Below, piece after piece: positions 1 through 5,877 of a stretch of DNA of 5,980 nt. The translations under genes were made by a program, and so were the position numbers. Within the stretch, counting starts at the first letter, position 1; every line of letters begins with the position of its first letter. This DNA comes from Gallionella sp. (GTDB lineage Bacteria > Pseudomonadota > Gammaproteobacteria > Burkholderiales > Gallionellaceae): NCBI GenBank assembly GCA_024654105.1, contig JANLID010000048.1, forward strand, positions 1 to 5,980. The letters are read 5' to 3'. Under the pieces are notes generated by a model. The model did no database searches. It was given only the letters and a program-made list of their open reading frames with translations, and was not told where the DNA came from.

Positions 1-2
1 CG

Positions 3-314
3 CTGCCGGTGAAGAACCAGGACCGCTTTCAAACCAGCGGGCATATCACGCCTATCCCATATTTCTACCTGGCGCACGCGATGCTGGACTGCGACTTCCG
101 CGACCTGCAGCTGGCTACCGACAAGCTGCAGGGCAGTTCGCGGCTGTTGGGTATCTTGTTCGCGCCGCTGGTCTGTTTCGGCTGGAGCCAGTTCCTGCGC
201 CTGGAGCGTAACCGCTACCGCACGCTGGGCAAGGAGAATGAACCATACGTGGCGCAGCACAATTCGCAAACCATCCGGCTGGGGCGTACCATCGTCGTCT
301 CGGCTATCAAATAA
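3..314 (+). CDS. Probable class I SAM-dependent methyltransferase, C-terminal part (5' end outside window)
   Basis: The reading frame is open at the left window edge and stops with TAA at 312-314, leaving about 103 codons. A GTG at 9-11 exists, but the frame continues upstream of it, so I read this as the end of a longer gene. The stretch SGHITPIPYFYLAHAMLDC followed by a short beta-type segment resembles the 'GHI-P-...-L...L...F' region near the C-terminus of class I methyltransferases, many of which sit near cell-surface or methyl-transfer genes. The SAM-binding glycine motif would lie upstream and is not visible. A hydrophobic stretch, LLGILFAPLVCFGWSQFL, could be a membrane-contacting helix. 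It lies 11 bases before serS on the same strand, so the two are probably cotranscribed. The gene being real is well supported by spacing and strand. The methyltransferase identity is a family-resemblance judgement only, and the substrate is unknown. Confidence 0.55.
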   Translation: MPVKNQDRFQTSGHITPIPYFYLAHAMLDCDFRDLQLATDKLQGSSRLLGILFAPLVCFGWSQFLRLERNRYRTLGKENEPYVAQHNSQTIRLGRTIVVSAIK

Positions 315-319
315 GGAAG
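314..319 (+). promoter_or_regulatory. serS ribosome binding site
   Basis: AGGAAG lies six bases before the ATG at 326. It begins on the last base of the TAA stop of the preceding gene, so termination upstream and initiation at serS occur within one ribosome footprint. This fixes the serS start. Confidence 0.7.
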
Positions 320-325
320 TGCAGC

Positions 326-1615
326 ATGTTGGATATTCAGGCATTACGGAATGATCTGGAAAGCGTGGCGGCGCGGCTCGCGACGCGCGGCTTTGTGCTG
401 GATACGGCGCGGTTTGAACAACTGGAAAGCGAGCGCAAGACCATCCAGACACGCACACAGGAAGCGCAGGCCAAGCGCAACAGCACGTCCAAGCTGATCG
501 GGCAGGCCAAGGCAAAAGGTGAGGATGTGTCGGCAATCATGGCGGAAGTCGCGAATCTCGGCGACGAACTCAAGCAACTGGAAACGCATTTGAGCGAAGT
601 GCAGCACGAGTTGAATGCCTTTCTTGCGGTGATCCCCAATACCCCGCATGCCAGCGTGCCGGTGGGCAAATCTGAGGCCGACAATCTGGAAGTGCGCAAG
701 GTCGGCAACATTCCGCAATTTGATTTCGAGGTCAAGGATCACGTCAGCATCGGCGAAGGATTGGGTCTGGATTTCGACACCGCCGCGAAGATCAGCGGCG
801 CGCGCTTCTCGCTGCTGAAAGGCGGGCTGGCGCGGCTGCACCGCGCCTTGGCGCAGTTAATGCTCGATACGCATACCGACCGGCACGGCTACACCGAAGT
901 CTATGTGCCGTATCTGGTGAACGCCGATTCGATGCGCGGCACCGGGCAGTTGCCGAAGTTCGAGGAGGATTTGTTCCGCGTGCCGCGCGTGATGGGGGAG
1001 GAGGGCGAGCAGAACTTTTACCTGATCCCCACCGCCGAAGTGCCGGTCACCAACATGGTGCGCGACTCCATCGTGCCGCTCGAACAGTTGCCGCTGAAGT
1101 TCGTCGCGCACACGCCGTGTTTCCGCTCCGAAGCCGGTTCCTACGGGCGCGACACGCGCGGCATGATCCGCCAGCACCAGTTCGACAAGGTGGAGCTGGT
1201 GCAGATCGCGCATCCGGAAAAATCCTATGAAGGGCTGGAAGAATTGCTCGGCCATGCCGAAGTTATTCTGCAGCAGCTCGGCCTGCCGTATCGCGTGGTG
1301 AAGCTGTGCGGCGGCGACATGGGGTTTTCCGCCGCGCTGACCTACGACATCGAGGTGTGGCTGCCCGCGCAGAACACCTACCGCGAGATTTCCTCGTGCA
1401 GCAACTTCGAGGCGTTCCAGGCGCGCCGCATGCAGGCGCGTTTCCGCAACGCGCAGGGCAAGCCGGAACTGCTGCATACGCTGAACGGCTCCGGCCTCGC
1501 GGTCGGGCGCACGCTGGTCGCGGTCATGGAGAACTGCCAGCAGGCCGACGGCAGCGTGGCGATCCCCGAAGTTTTGCGCCCTTACATGGGTGGTTTGGAG
1601 AAACTTTCCAAGTGA
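326..1615 (+). CDS. serS: Seryl-tRNA synthetase
   Basis: This cytosolic class II aminoacyl-tRNA synthetase activates serine with ATP and charges tRNA-Ser (also tRNA-Sec where present). The 429-residue length is normal for bacterial SerRS. Residues 1-100 form the N-terminal antiparallel coiled-coil arm that grips the long variable arm of tRNA-Ser, rich in Glu/Lys/Gln (about 28-97). The catalytic core follows. It shows the serine-binding TAE at 236-238, class II motif 2 as FRSEAGSYGRDTRG at 266-279 with the downstream IRQHQF, and motif 3 as GSGLAVGRTLVAVMEN at 388-403, which holds the ATP-binding arginine. The start is set by a good ribosome binding site and by the family-typical opening MLDIQALRND. 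It follows the methyltransferase-like gene by 11 bases and its stop overlaps the start of the channel gene. A cognate tRNA-Ser(CGA) gene lies about 2.5 kb downstream. No damage or missing motif is seen. Confidence 0.98.
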   Translation: MLDIQALRNDLESVAARLATRGFVLDTARFEQLESERKTIQTRTQEAQAKRNSTSKLIGQAKAKGEDVSAIMAEVANLGDELKQLETHLSEVQHELNAFLAVIPNTPHASVPVGKSEADNLEVRKVGNIPQFDFEVKDHVSIGEGLGLDFDTAAKISGARFSLLKGGLARLHRALAQLMLDTHTDRHGYTEVYVPYLVNADSMRGTGQLPKFEEDLFRVPRVMGEEGEQNFYLIPTAEVPVTNMVRDSIVPLEQLPLKFVAHTPCFRSEAGSYGRDTRGMIRQHQFDKVELVQIAHPEKSYEGLEELLGHAEVILQQLGLPYRVVKLCGGDMGFSAALTYDIEVWLPAQNTYREISSCSNFEAFQARRMQARFRNAQGKPELLHTLNGSGLAVGRTLVAVMENCQQADGSVAIPEVLRPYMGGLEKLSK

Positions 1616-2379
1616 ACGCAGCCCACCTGCTCGGCATCGCAGGTGTCGGGGAGCACGAACGTGCGAGCGCGCGGCATTGGGGGCGGCGTCTCGAATGGCC
1701 GATGGTGGGTGTGGCATTGTGGATCGTGCTGCAATGGTATCTGGAAGAGACTGGAGCAATGTCTCATGCCGTTGCCCGTATCGCCGACTGGCTGGTGTGG
1801 CTGGCTTTCCTGTTGGAGACGCTGCTGCTGGTCGCGCTGGTGCAACGCAAGCGCGCCTATCTGATCAGCAATTGGCTGAATCTGCTCATCATCACCGCCG
1901 GTTTTCCCTGGTTCTGGCAGTTCGCACCGCTGATCGGTCTGTTGCGCAGTGTGCGGCTGGTGTTGGTGCTGGCGCTGTTGTTGCGCATGTCGAAATCGGC
2001 GCGCAAGTTGCTGTCGCAGCACAAGCTCGGCACGACGCTGATCGTCGCGTTCTTCACTATGTTGCTATCGGGCATCATCATATCGCGCATTGATCCTTCA
2101 ATCGGCGATGTGTGGGATGGCATGTGGTGGGCATGGGTGACTATGGCTACCGTGGGCTATGGCGATGTGGTGCCGCACACCGGAGCAGGACGGCTGTTCG
2201 CTTCGCTGGTGGTGCTGTTCGGTGTGGTGCTGATCTCGCTGCTGACCGCCAATCTGGCGGCGTTTTTTATCGGTAGTGATGTCGAGAAAATAGAGCAGGA
2301 GGAGAAGGAAGCTGACCGGCTGCTCAAGGAAATATCCGCGCGGCTGGAACGCATCGAGCGATTACTGGAAAAGCAGTAA
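1612..2379 (+). CDS. Six-helix potassium channel (ion-channel 2 / VIC superfamily) with C-terminal coiled coil
   Basis: This is a probable inner-membrane K+ channel of 255 residues. The selectivity filter TVGYGD is at 180-185, after a pore helix rich in Trp (DGMWWAWVTMA, 169-179). Hydrophobic segments before it are about 31-47, 58-77, 88-104 and 107-125 (S1-S4-like), S5 is about 139-160, and S6 is about 194-220. The S4-like helix carries few spaced arginines (R112, R115, R125), so strong voltage gating is doubtful. The tail 223-255 is highly charged with leucine spacing and should form a coiled coil, probably for tetramer assembly. I chose the GTG start because GTGA overlaps the serS stop, GGAG lies 11 bases upstream, and the basic segment RHWGRRLEWPM before S1 looks family-like; an ATG at 1702 is the alternative. 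No RCK/TrkA-N domain is present. K+ selectivity is inferred from the filter, and gating and physiological role are unknown. Confidence 0.9.
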   Translation: MNAAHLLGIAGVGEHERASARHWGRRLEWPMVGVALWIVLQWYLEETGAMSHAVARIADWLVWLAFLLETLLLVALVQRKRAYLISNWLNLLIITAGFPWFWQFAPLIGLLRSVRLVLVLALLLRMSKSARKLLSQHKLGTTLIVAFFTMLLSGIIISRIDPSIGDVWDGMWWAWVTMATVGYGDVVPHTGAGRLFASLVVLFGVVLISLLTANLAAFFIGSDVEKIEQEEKEADRLLKEISARLERIERLLEKQ

Positions 2380-2450
2380 TTCCATTGCCGTTTCAAAAGT
2401 AAAATAATCGCCGGACTTATTCTAATTTGCGTTACAAGCAATAATAATTT

Positions 2451-2503
2451 CGTAGGGTGCATTCCATGCACCAATGGCGATGGTGCATAAAATGCACCCT
2501 ACG
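2451..2503. repeat. 53-bp palindromic repeat element
   Basis: The outer arms CGTAGGGTGCATT (2451-2463) and AATGCACCCTACG (2491-2503) are perfect 13-bp reverse complements. After a CC/AA two-by-two internal mismatch, ATGCACCA (2466-2473) pairs with TGGTGCAT (2481-2488) across a 7-base loop. Thus 42 of 53 bases pair. Within each arm the ATGCACC/GGTGCAT word recurs, so the element is built from repeated units. GTAGGGTGC palindromes of this kind are known as dispersed intergenic repeats in many proteobacteria. Whether this genome has other copies cannot be seen here. It may also act as a transcript-end hairpin. Confidence 0.8.
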
Positions 2504-2607
2504 TTATTCCTGTTTCTATTGCGAATTGGAATTAACCAGCGACTTGGCTGCCGTATTTTGGCGGCCTGGTCGAATGGCTAGGCAAAGCTTGCCTGACAGT
2601 TTGATCC

Positions 2608-2629
2608 GGCGGGCATAGCCCGCCCTACA
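2608..2629. repeat. GC-rich hairpin of the GGCGGGC-ATA-GCCCGCCCTACA type
   Basis: GGCGGGC (2608-2614) and GCCCGCC (2618-2624) form a perfect 7-bp stem with an ATA loop, followed by CTACA. The form GGCGGGC-N3-GCCCGCCCTAC is a commonly met dispersed intergenic hairpin in proteobacteria (general knowledge, not searched). Its CCCTAC end (2623-2628) is the inverted match of the GTAGGG end of the palindrome at 2451. It lies 54 bases beyond the mltF stop, so it could also stabilise or end that transcript; the lack of a T-run argues against a classic terminator. Confidence 0.6.
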
Positions 2630-2683
2630 TAAATGCACGATTGATTTGGAATTGGCAGAAAGCGTGCAGCGCGTGAAATGCGA

Positions 2684-4078
2684 TTAATTCAGCAGTTTCC
2701 CTAACGGCTCAAGCAGTTGATAGGTGACGTCTTCCGGAGGGCTTTCAGGCGCTGCGCCGGGCTCCAGCCGCTTGAGCATGGCGTAATAGCTGCGTATGCT
2801 TTCGACCAGTATCACCGCTTCGCCGCCGCGCGCGTAGCCGTGCTTCAGTGTTTCGTAATAACCCGGACTATTCAGTAACGGCATCCACTTTTTCACGTCC
2901 ATCCAGCTATCAGGGCTCATTCCGGCGCGCTGGGTCAGGATGCGCGCATCCTCCAGATGACCGATGCCCTGATTGTAGGCGGCCAGGGCCAGCCAGGTGC
3001 GATCCGGTTCGTGGATCCGGGCAGGCATCTGTTCCTTGAGCAGTGCCAGATATTTTGCACCGGCAAGAATGCTTTCGCGCGCATCCAGCCGGTTGTTGAC
3101 CTTCATCCGGTCGGCAGTATCCTCGGTCAGCATCATCATGCCGCGCACGTTGGTGAAAGAGGTGGCAAACGGATTCCATTGTGATTCCTGATAAGCCAGC
3201 GCTGCCAGCAGCCGCCAATCTTCCCCGATCAGCGCAGCGGCCTCTTCGAACAGGTTGCGGTAATTCGGTAATACTTTGTTGACCCTGATGATGAAGGAGG
3301 CGGCATCCAGCGGATTCAGCCGTCCGCTGTGCCCATAGTAGCGATCCAGCAGCCGATTCAGCGTGCCATCTTTTTCAATGCGGCTGAAAAAATCTTGCGC
3401 TTCCTTCTGTAATTCCGGCGCGGTATCCTTGGGAAATGCCCAGGCCAATCTGGAAGGTGGGTCAATATCAAAGACAGCTATCAGATTTGAATAATAGTTA
3501 CGCGCATCGGCAAGTTGCAGTTCGTTTGCCACGGCGCAATCAAGCATGCCTTCATCGACTTCACGCAATATATCTTTCGTGATTGCGCCGTGGCGAACTT
3601 GCCAGTGCAGCCCGGGTGATTTTTTTTGTGCTTCCTTGAGCGCGGTTTCCTGAGCCGATCCGGCCGGCACTGCCAATTTTTGGTCTGTCAGGTCGACCAC
3701 ATCCTTTGGCAGCTTGATATCGCGATTGCAGATAACCTGCTCACGCACGGTCTGGTAACTGGGGCCGAAATGCAGCGCGGAATTGCCGGATTCGCTACGC
3801 AGTGAGGCGGCGGCAAAATGCGCCTTGTGCTCGCGCAACGCAAGGCGGATTTTATCCTGCGGCATTGAAATTATTTCAAGTGAGGTATGCAGTTGATCGG
3901 CAAACAATTGCACCAGTTCACGCTCGAATTCCGTTTCCGCGCCCTGTGCGGCTTCTGGCACGATAGCCACCATCTTTCCCGCGTCCCATGCCGGAAGTTG
4001 TTGTGGTTGGTCGCACGCAGCCAGCAGCAAGCTTAGGCTGACCAATACCGTTTGCAGACGTTGTGTCAAATCCCACAT
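2684..4078 (-). CDS. mltF: Membrane-bound lytic murein transglycosylase F
   Basis: This periplasmic enzyme cleaves the MurNAc-GlcNAc bond of peptidoglycan, forming 1,6-anhydro ends, in wall remodelling and recycling. The ATG start gives 464 residues; a GTG 15 bases upstream (4093) would add five (numbering below uses that 469-residue form). Neither has a clear ribosome binding site. ATG was chosen because it opens a compact signal peptide. LAAC at 24-27 is a lipobox, predicting a lipid-anchored Cys27. Residues about 40-255 are a solute-binding protein family 3 domain, which modulates activity in MltF, and about 270-440 are the SLT lysozyme-like domain. Key signs are catalytic Glu303 in YQESQWNP, the MltF-typical RGMMMLT at 317-323 and AAYNQGIGHL at 371-380. 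A Pro/Glu-rich tail of about 30 residues follows. It is monocistronic here, convergent with the channel gene and divergent from tRNA-Ser. Confidence 0.95.
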   Translation of the reverse strand: MWDLTQRLQTVLVSLSLLLAACDQPQQLPAWDAGKMVAIVPEAAQGAETEFERELVQLFADQLHTSLEIISMPQDKIRLALREHKAHFAAASLRSESGNSALHFGPSYQTVREQVICNRDIKLPKDVVDLTDQKLAVPAGSAQETALKEAQKKSPGLHWQVRHGAITKDILREVDEGMLDCAVANELQLADARNYYSNLIAVFDIDPPSRLAWAFPKDTAPELQKEAQDFFSRIEKDGTLNRLLDRYYGHSGRLNPLDAASFIIRVNKVLPNYRNLFEEAAALIGEDWRLLAALAYQESQWNPFATSFTNVRGMMMLTEDTADRMKVNNRLDARESILAGAKYLALLKEQMPARIHEPDRTWLALAAYNQGIGHLEDARILTQRAGMSPDSWMDVKKWMPLLNSPGYYETLKHGYARGGEAVILVESIRSYYAMLKRLEPGAAPESPPEDVTYQLLEPLGKLLN

Positions 4079-4108
4079 GCAGGCATTCTGCACGAAATTG
4101 AAGGTTGC

Positions 4109-4124
4109 TGGTAGAATGCGCGCC
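4109..4124 (+). promoter_or_regulatory. tRNA-Ser promoter: extended -10 with GC discriminator
   Basis: TGGTAGAAT (4109-4117) is an extended -10 element (TGn plus a one-mismatch TATAAT). It is followed at once by GCGCGCC, the GC-rich discriminator typical of stable RNA promoters under stringent control. No good -35 hexamer is seen 16-18 bases upstream, which fits reliance on the extended -10. Transcription would begin near 4124, about 35 bases before the mature tRNA. The element lies only 16-31 bases upstream of the possible GTG start of mltF on the other strand. Confidence 0.6.
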
Positions 4125-4159
4125 GCCGCAGCTAAATTCGGTATGTCAGATTGAATTTC

Positions 4160-4250
<91 letters not shown>

Positions 4251-4283
4251 GCATATTGTTTGCATCGCCCAAAACGCACATAG

Positions 4284-4318
4284 AACCCGCTTTAATCCCG
4301 GTGATTGGTGGGTTTTTT
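4284..4318 (+). terminator. Rho-independent terminator of tRNA-Ser
   Basis: AACCCGC (4284-4290) pairs with GTGGGTT (4308-4314), with one G-T wobble. Inside, AATC (4294-4297) pairs with GATT (4303-4306). The stem runs into a six-T tract (4313-4318), whose first two bases close the stem. It lies 33 bases after the tRNA CCA end, as expected for a single tRNA unit. Confidence 0.75.
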
Positions 4319-4343
4319 GTTTTATGAAGCATCCGGGTAAAAT
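4317..4343 (+). promoter_or_regulatory. Possible cysG promoter
   Basis: TAAAAT (4338-4343) is a good -10 hexamer followed by GGCGCG. A weak TTGTTT (4317-4322) 15 bases upstream could be the -35 and overlaps the T-tract of the tRNA terminator. It is the best candidate between the terminator and the cysG start, placing transcription near 4350 with a leader of about 65 bases. The short spacer and weak -35 make this tentative. Confidence 0.35.
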
Positions 4344-4415
4344 GGCGCGAATCCAGGTTGCAGCAATTGTCGCCATAGCAGGAGGCCGGCAGTAAATAGA
4401 CTACAAAGGGTTAGC

Positions 4416-5810
4416 ATGGACTTTTTGCCGATTTTTATGGACGTCAAAGGCCGTTTGTGCCTCGTCGTCGGCGGCGGCGATGTCGCGCAGCGCAAGGCAT
4501 TGGTACTGCTGGATGCAGGTGCGACGGTCAAGGCAGTTGCCCCGGAATTTTCCGATGCGTTTGCCGGTCAGCATGGTATCGAACGCGTCACGGCGCGTTT
4601 TCAGCCCGGCCACTTGGATGGCGCGGCGCTGGTCATTGCCGCGACCGACGACCGTGCAGTCAATCGGGAGGTTTCGCAACAGGCACGTGCGCGGAATATT
4701 CCGGTGAACGTGGTTGATAACCCCGATTTATGCACTTTCATCATGTCGTCGATTCTGGATCGTTCGCCGCTATTGGTGGCGTTCTCCAGCGGCGGAGCCT
4801 CGCCGGTGCTAGCCCGGATGTTGCGCGGCAAGCTGGAAACGATGATTCCGCAAGGCTACAGCCGCCTGACCGCGTTCTGTGCGCGGCTACGCGATACCGT
4901 CAAGGTGCGCGTCGCCAATTCGCCCAAACGGCGCATCTTTTGGGAAAAGGTGCTGGAAGGGGCAATCGCCGAAAAAGTATTGGCGGGCGACGAGGCGGGC
5001 GCGGAAACCATGCTGCTCAACCTGCTGGAAAGCGAAGATGCAGCGCAGAGCGGAGAGGTGTATCTGGTCGGCGCAGGCCCCGGCGACCCGGATTTGCTTA
5101 CTTTCCGCGCCTTGCGCCTGATGCAGAAGGCCGATGTGGTGGTGTATGACAATCTGGTATCCAAGCCTATCGTCGAGATGACGCGACGCGACGCGGCGCG
5201 AATTTTTGTCGGGAAAAAACGTGCTGACCACACCATGCCACAGGAGGAAATCAATGAGTTGCTGGTGCGCCTGGCCAGGGAAGGCAAGCGCGTGTTGCGA
5301 CTCAAGGGTGGCGATCCGTTCATCTTCGGCAGGGGCGGCGAAGAGATCGAAACCCTCGCCGGACACGGCATCCCGTTTCAGGTAGTGCCCGGTATTACAG
5401 CGGCATCCGGCGTTTCGACCTACGCGGGCATTCCGCTGACGCACCGCGATTATGCGCAATCCTGCATTTTTGTGACCGGCCACTTGAAAGACGGCAGCAT
5501 GAATCTCGACTGGGATGCGCTGGCTCGGCCAAAGCAAACTATTGTGGTTTATATGGGCTTATATGGACTCGATACGCTCTGTGCCAAGCTTGTTGAACAC
5601 GGCCTGCCGGACAGCACGCCGATCGCGATCGTGCAACAGGGAACCACGCAGAACCAGCGCGTCGTTACCGGGACGCTGGCGACGTTGCCCGGTATCGCAC
5701 GTATTGAAAAACTTCAGGCGCCGACTTTGATTATTGTCGGTGGCGTCGTCAGGCTCAGGGAGAAACTTGCCTGGTTCAACCCAAAGAAAACCGAGGCGCC
5801 GGCAAATTGA
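4416..5810 (+). CDS. cysG: Siroheme synthase: uroporphyrinogen-III methyltransferase / precorrin-2 dehydrogenase / sirohydrochlorin ferrochelatase
   Basis: This cytosolic trifunctional enzyme of 464 residues, the normal length, makes siroheme from uroporphyrinogen III: two SAM-dependent methylations at C2 and C7, NAD-dependent oxidation of precorrin-2, then iron insertion. Siroheme serves assimilatory sulfite and nitrite reductases. The N-terminal half (about 1-150) is the dehydrogenase/chelatase, with NAD-binding VVGGGDVAQRKA at 17-28, the catalytic Asp as D101 in NVVD, and FSSGGASPVLAR at 123-134, where S125 matches the serine phosphorylated in Salmonella CysG. A linker/dimerisation segment follows (about 150-212). 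The methyltransferase half shows VGAGPGD at 218-224, VVYDNLVS with catalytic D245, LKGGDPFIFGRGGEE at 296-310, PGITAASG at 325-332, THRDYAQS at 342-349 and YMGL at 379-382. AAAGGG ends five bases before the ATG, and MDFLPIF is the family-typical opening. No other siroheme or sulfur gene is visible nearby. Confidence 0.98.
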   Translation: MDFLPIFMDVKGRLCLVVGGGDVAQRKALVLLDAGATVKAVAPEFSDAFAGQHGIERVTARFQPGHLDGAALVIAATDDRAVNREVSQQARARNIPVNVVDNPDLCTFIMSSILDRSPLLVAFSSGGASPVLARMLRGKLETMIPQGYSRLTAFCARLRDTVKVRVANSPKRRIFWEKVLEGAIAEKVLAGDEAGAETMLLNLLESEDAAQSGEVYLVGAGPGDPDLLTFRALRLMQKADVVVYDNLVSKPIVEMTRRDAARIFVGKKRADHTMPQEEINELLVRLAREGKRVLRLKGGDPFIFGRGGEEIETLAGHGIPFQVVPGITAASGVSTYAGIPLTHRDYAQSCIFVTGHLKDGSMNLDWDALARPKQTIVVYMGLYGLDTLCAKLVEHGLPDSTPIAIVQQGTTQNQRVVTGTLATLPGIARIEKLQAPTLIIVGGVVRLREKLAWFNPKKTEAPAN

Positions 5811-5829
5811 GCAGTCTCGATAGTTGGTA

Positions 5830-5861
5830 AAAAAACGGGGCGGAAATTCGCCCCGTTTTTT
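5830..5861. terminator. Bidirectional rho-independent terminator between cysG and hppA
   Basis: CGGGGCG (5836-5842) and CGCCCCG (5849-5855) form a perfect 7-bp GC stem with the loop GAAATT. The stem is flanked by six A on the left (5830-5835) and six T on the right (5856-5861), so it gives a U-tract in either direction. It lies 19 bases after the cysG stop and 16 bases beyond the hppA stop, ending both converging transcripts. Confidence 0.93.
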
Positions 5862-5877
5862 GTGTCAGCAGTTCAAC

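Larger units (their letters stand above)
2380..2683. other. Convergent intergenic region without a gene
   Basis: These 304 bases lie between the 3' ends of the channel gene (+) and mltF (-). I see no credible coding frame with a start and ribosome binding site. The first 70 bases are AT-rich and unremarkable. The rest holds a 53-bp palindrome, a small AGGCAA/TTGCCT hairpin at 2580-2594 and a GC-rich hairpin at 2608-2624. None has a long T-run, so no textbook rho-independent terminator is present, although the hairpins may serve to end or protect the two converging transcripts. Confidence 0.75.

Noticed and set aside
1306..1611. Upstream in-frame extension of the channel gene into serS
   Set aside because: It would overlap serS by about 300 bases and encodes Arg/Ala/His-rich shadow sequence. 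The GTG at 1612, overlapping the serS stop, is a far better start.
857..1759. 300-codon minus-strand open frame opposite serS
   Set aside because: It is an antisense shadow in high-GC coding DNA: the composition is rich in His/Arg/Gln with no domain, and serS on the other strand is certain.
2525..2655. TTGGAATT repeated near 2525 and 2646 as a possible target-site duplication or direct repeat
   Set aside because: An eight-base AT-rich match with diverging flanks is not beyond chance and does not sit at the ends of either hairpin.
4324..4395. Small 23-codon plus-strand frame (MKHPGKMARIQVAAIVAIAGGRQ-like, with an internal ATG at 4342) before cysG, considered as a leader peptide
   Set aside because: There is no ribosome binding site before either ATG, both lie at or before the likely transcription start near 4350, and it lacks the Cys/Met or Ser runs expected of an attenuator.
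4887..5537. 216-codon minus-strand open frame opposite cysG
   Set aside because: It is a shadow of cysG with no recognisable family and no start signals; the plus-strand protein has every expected motif.
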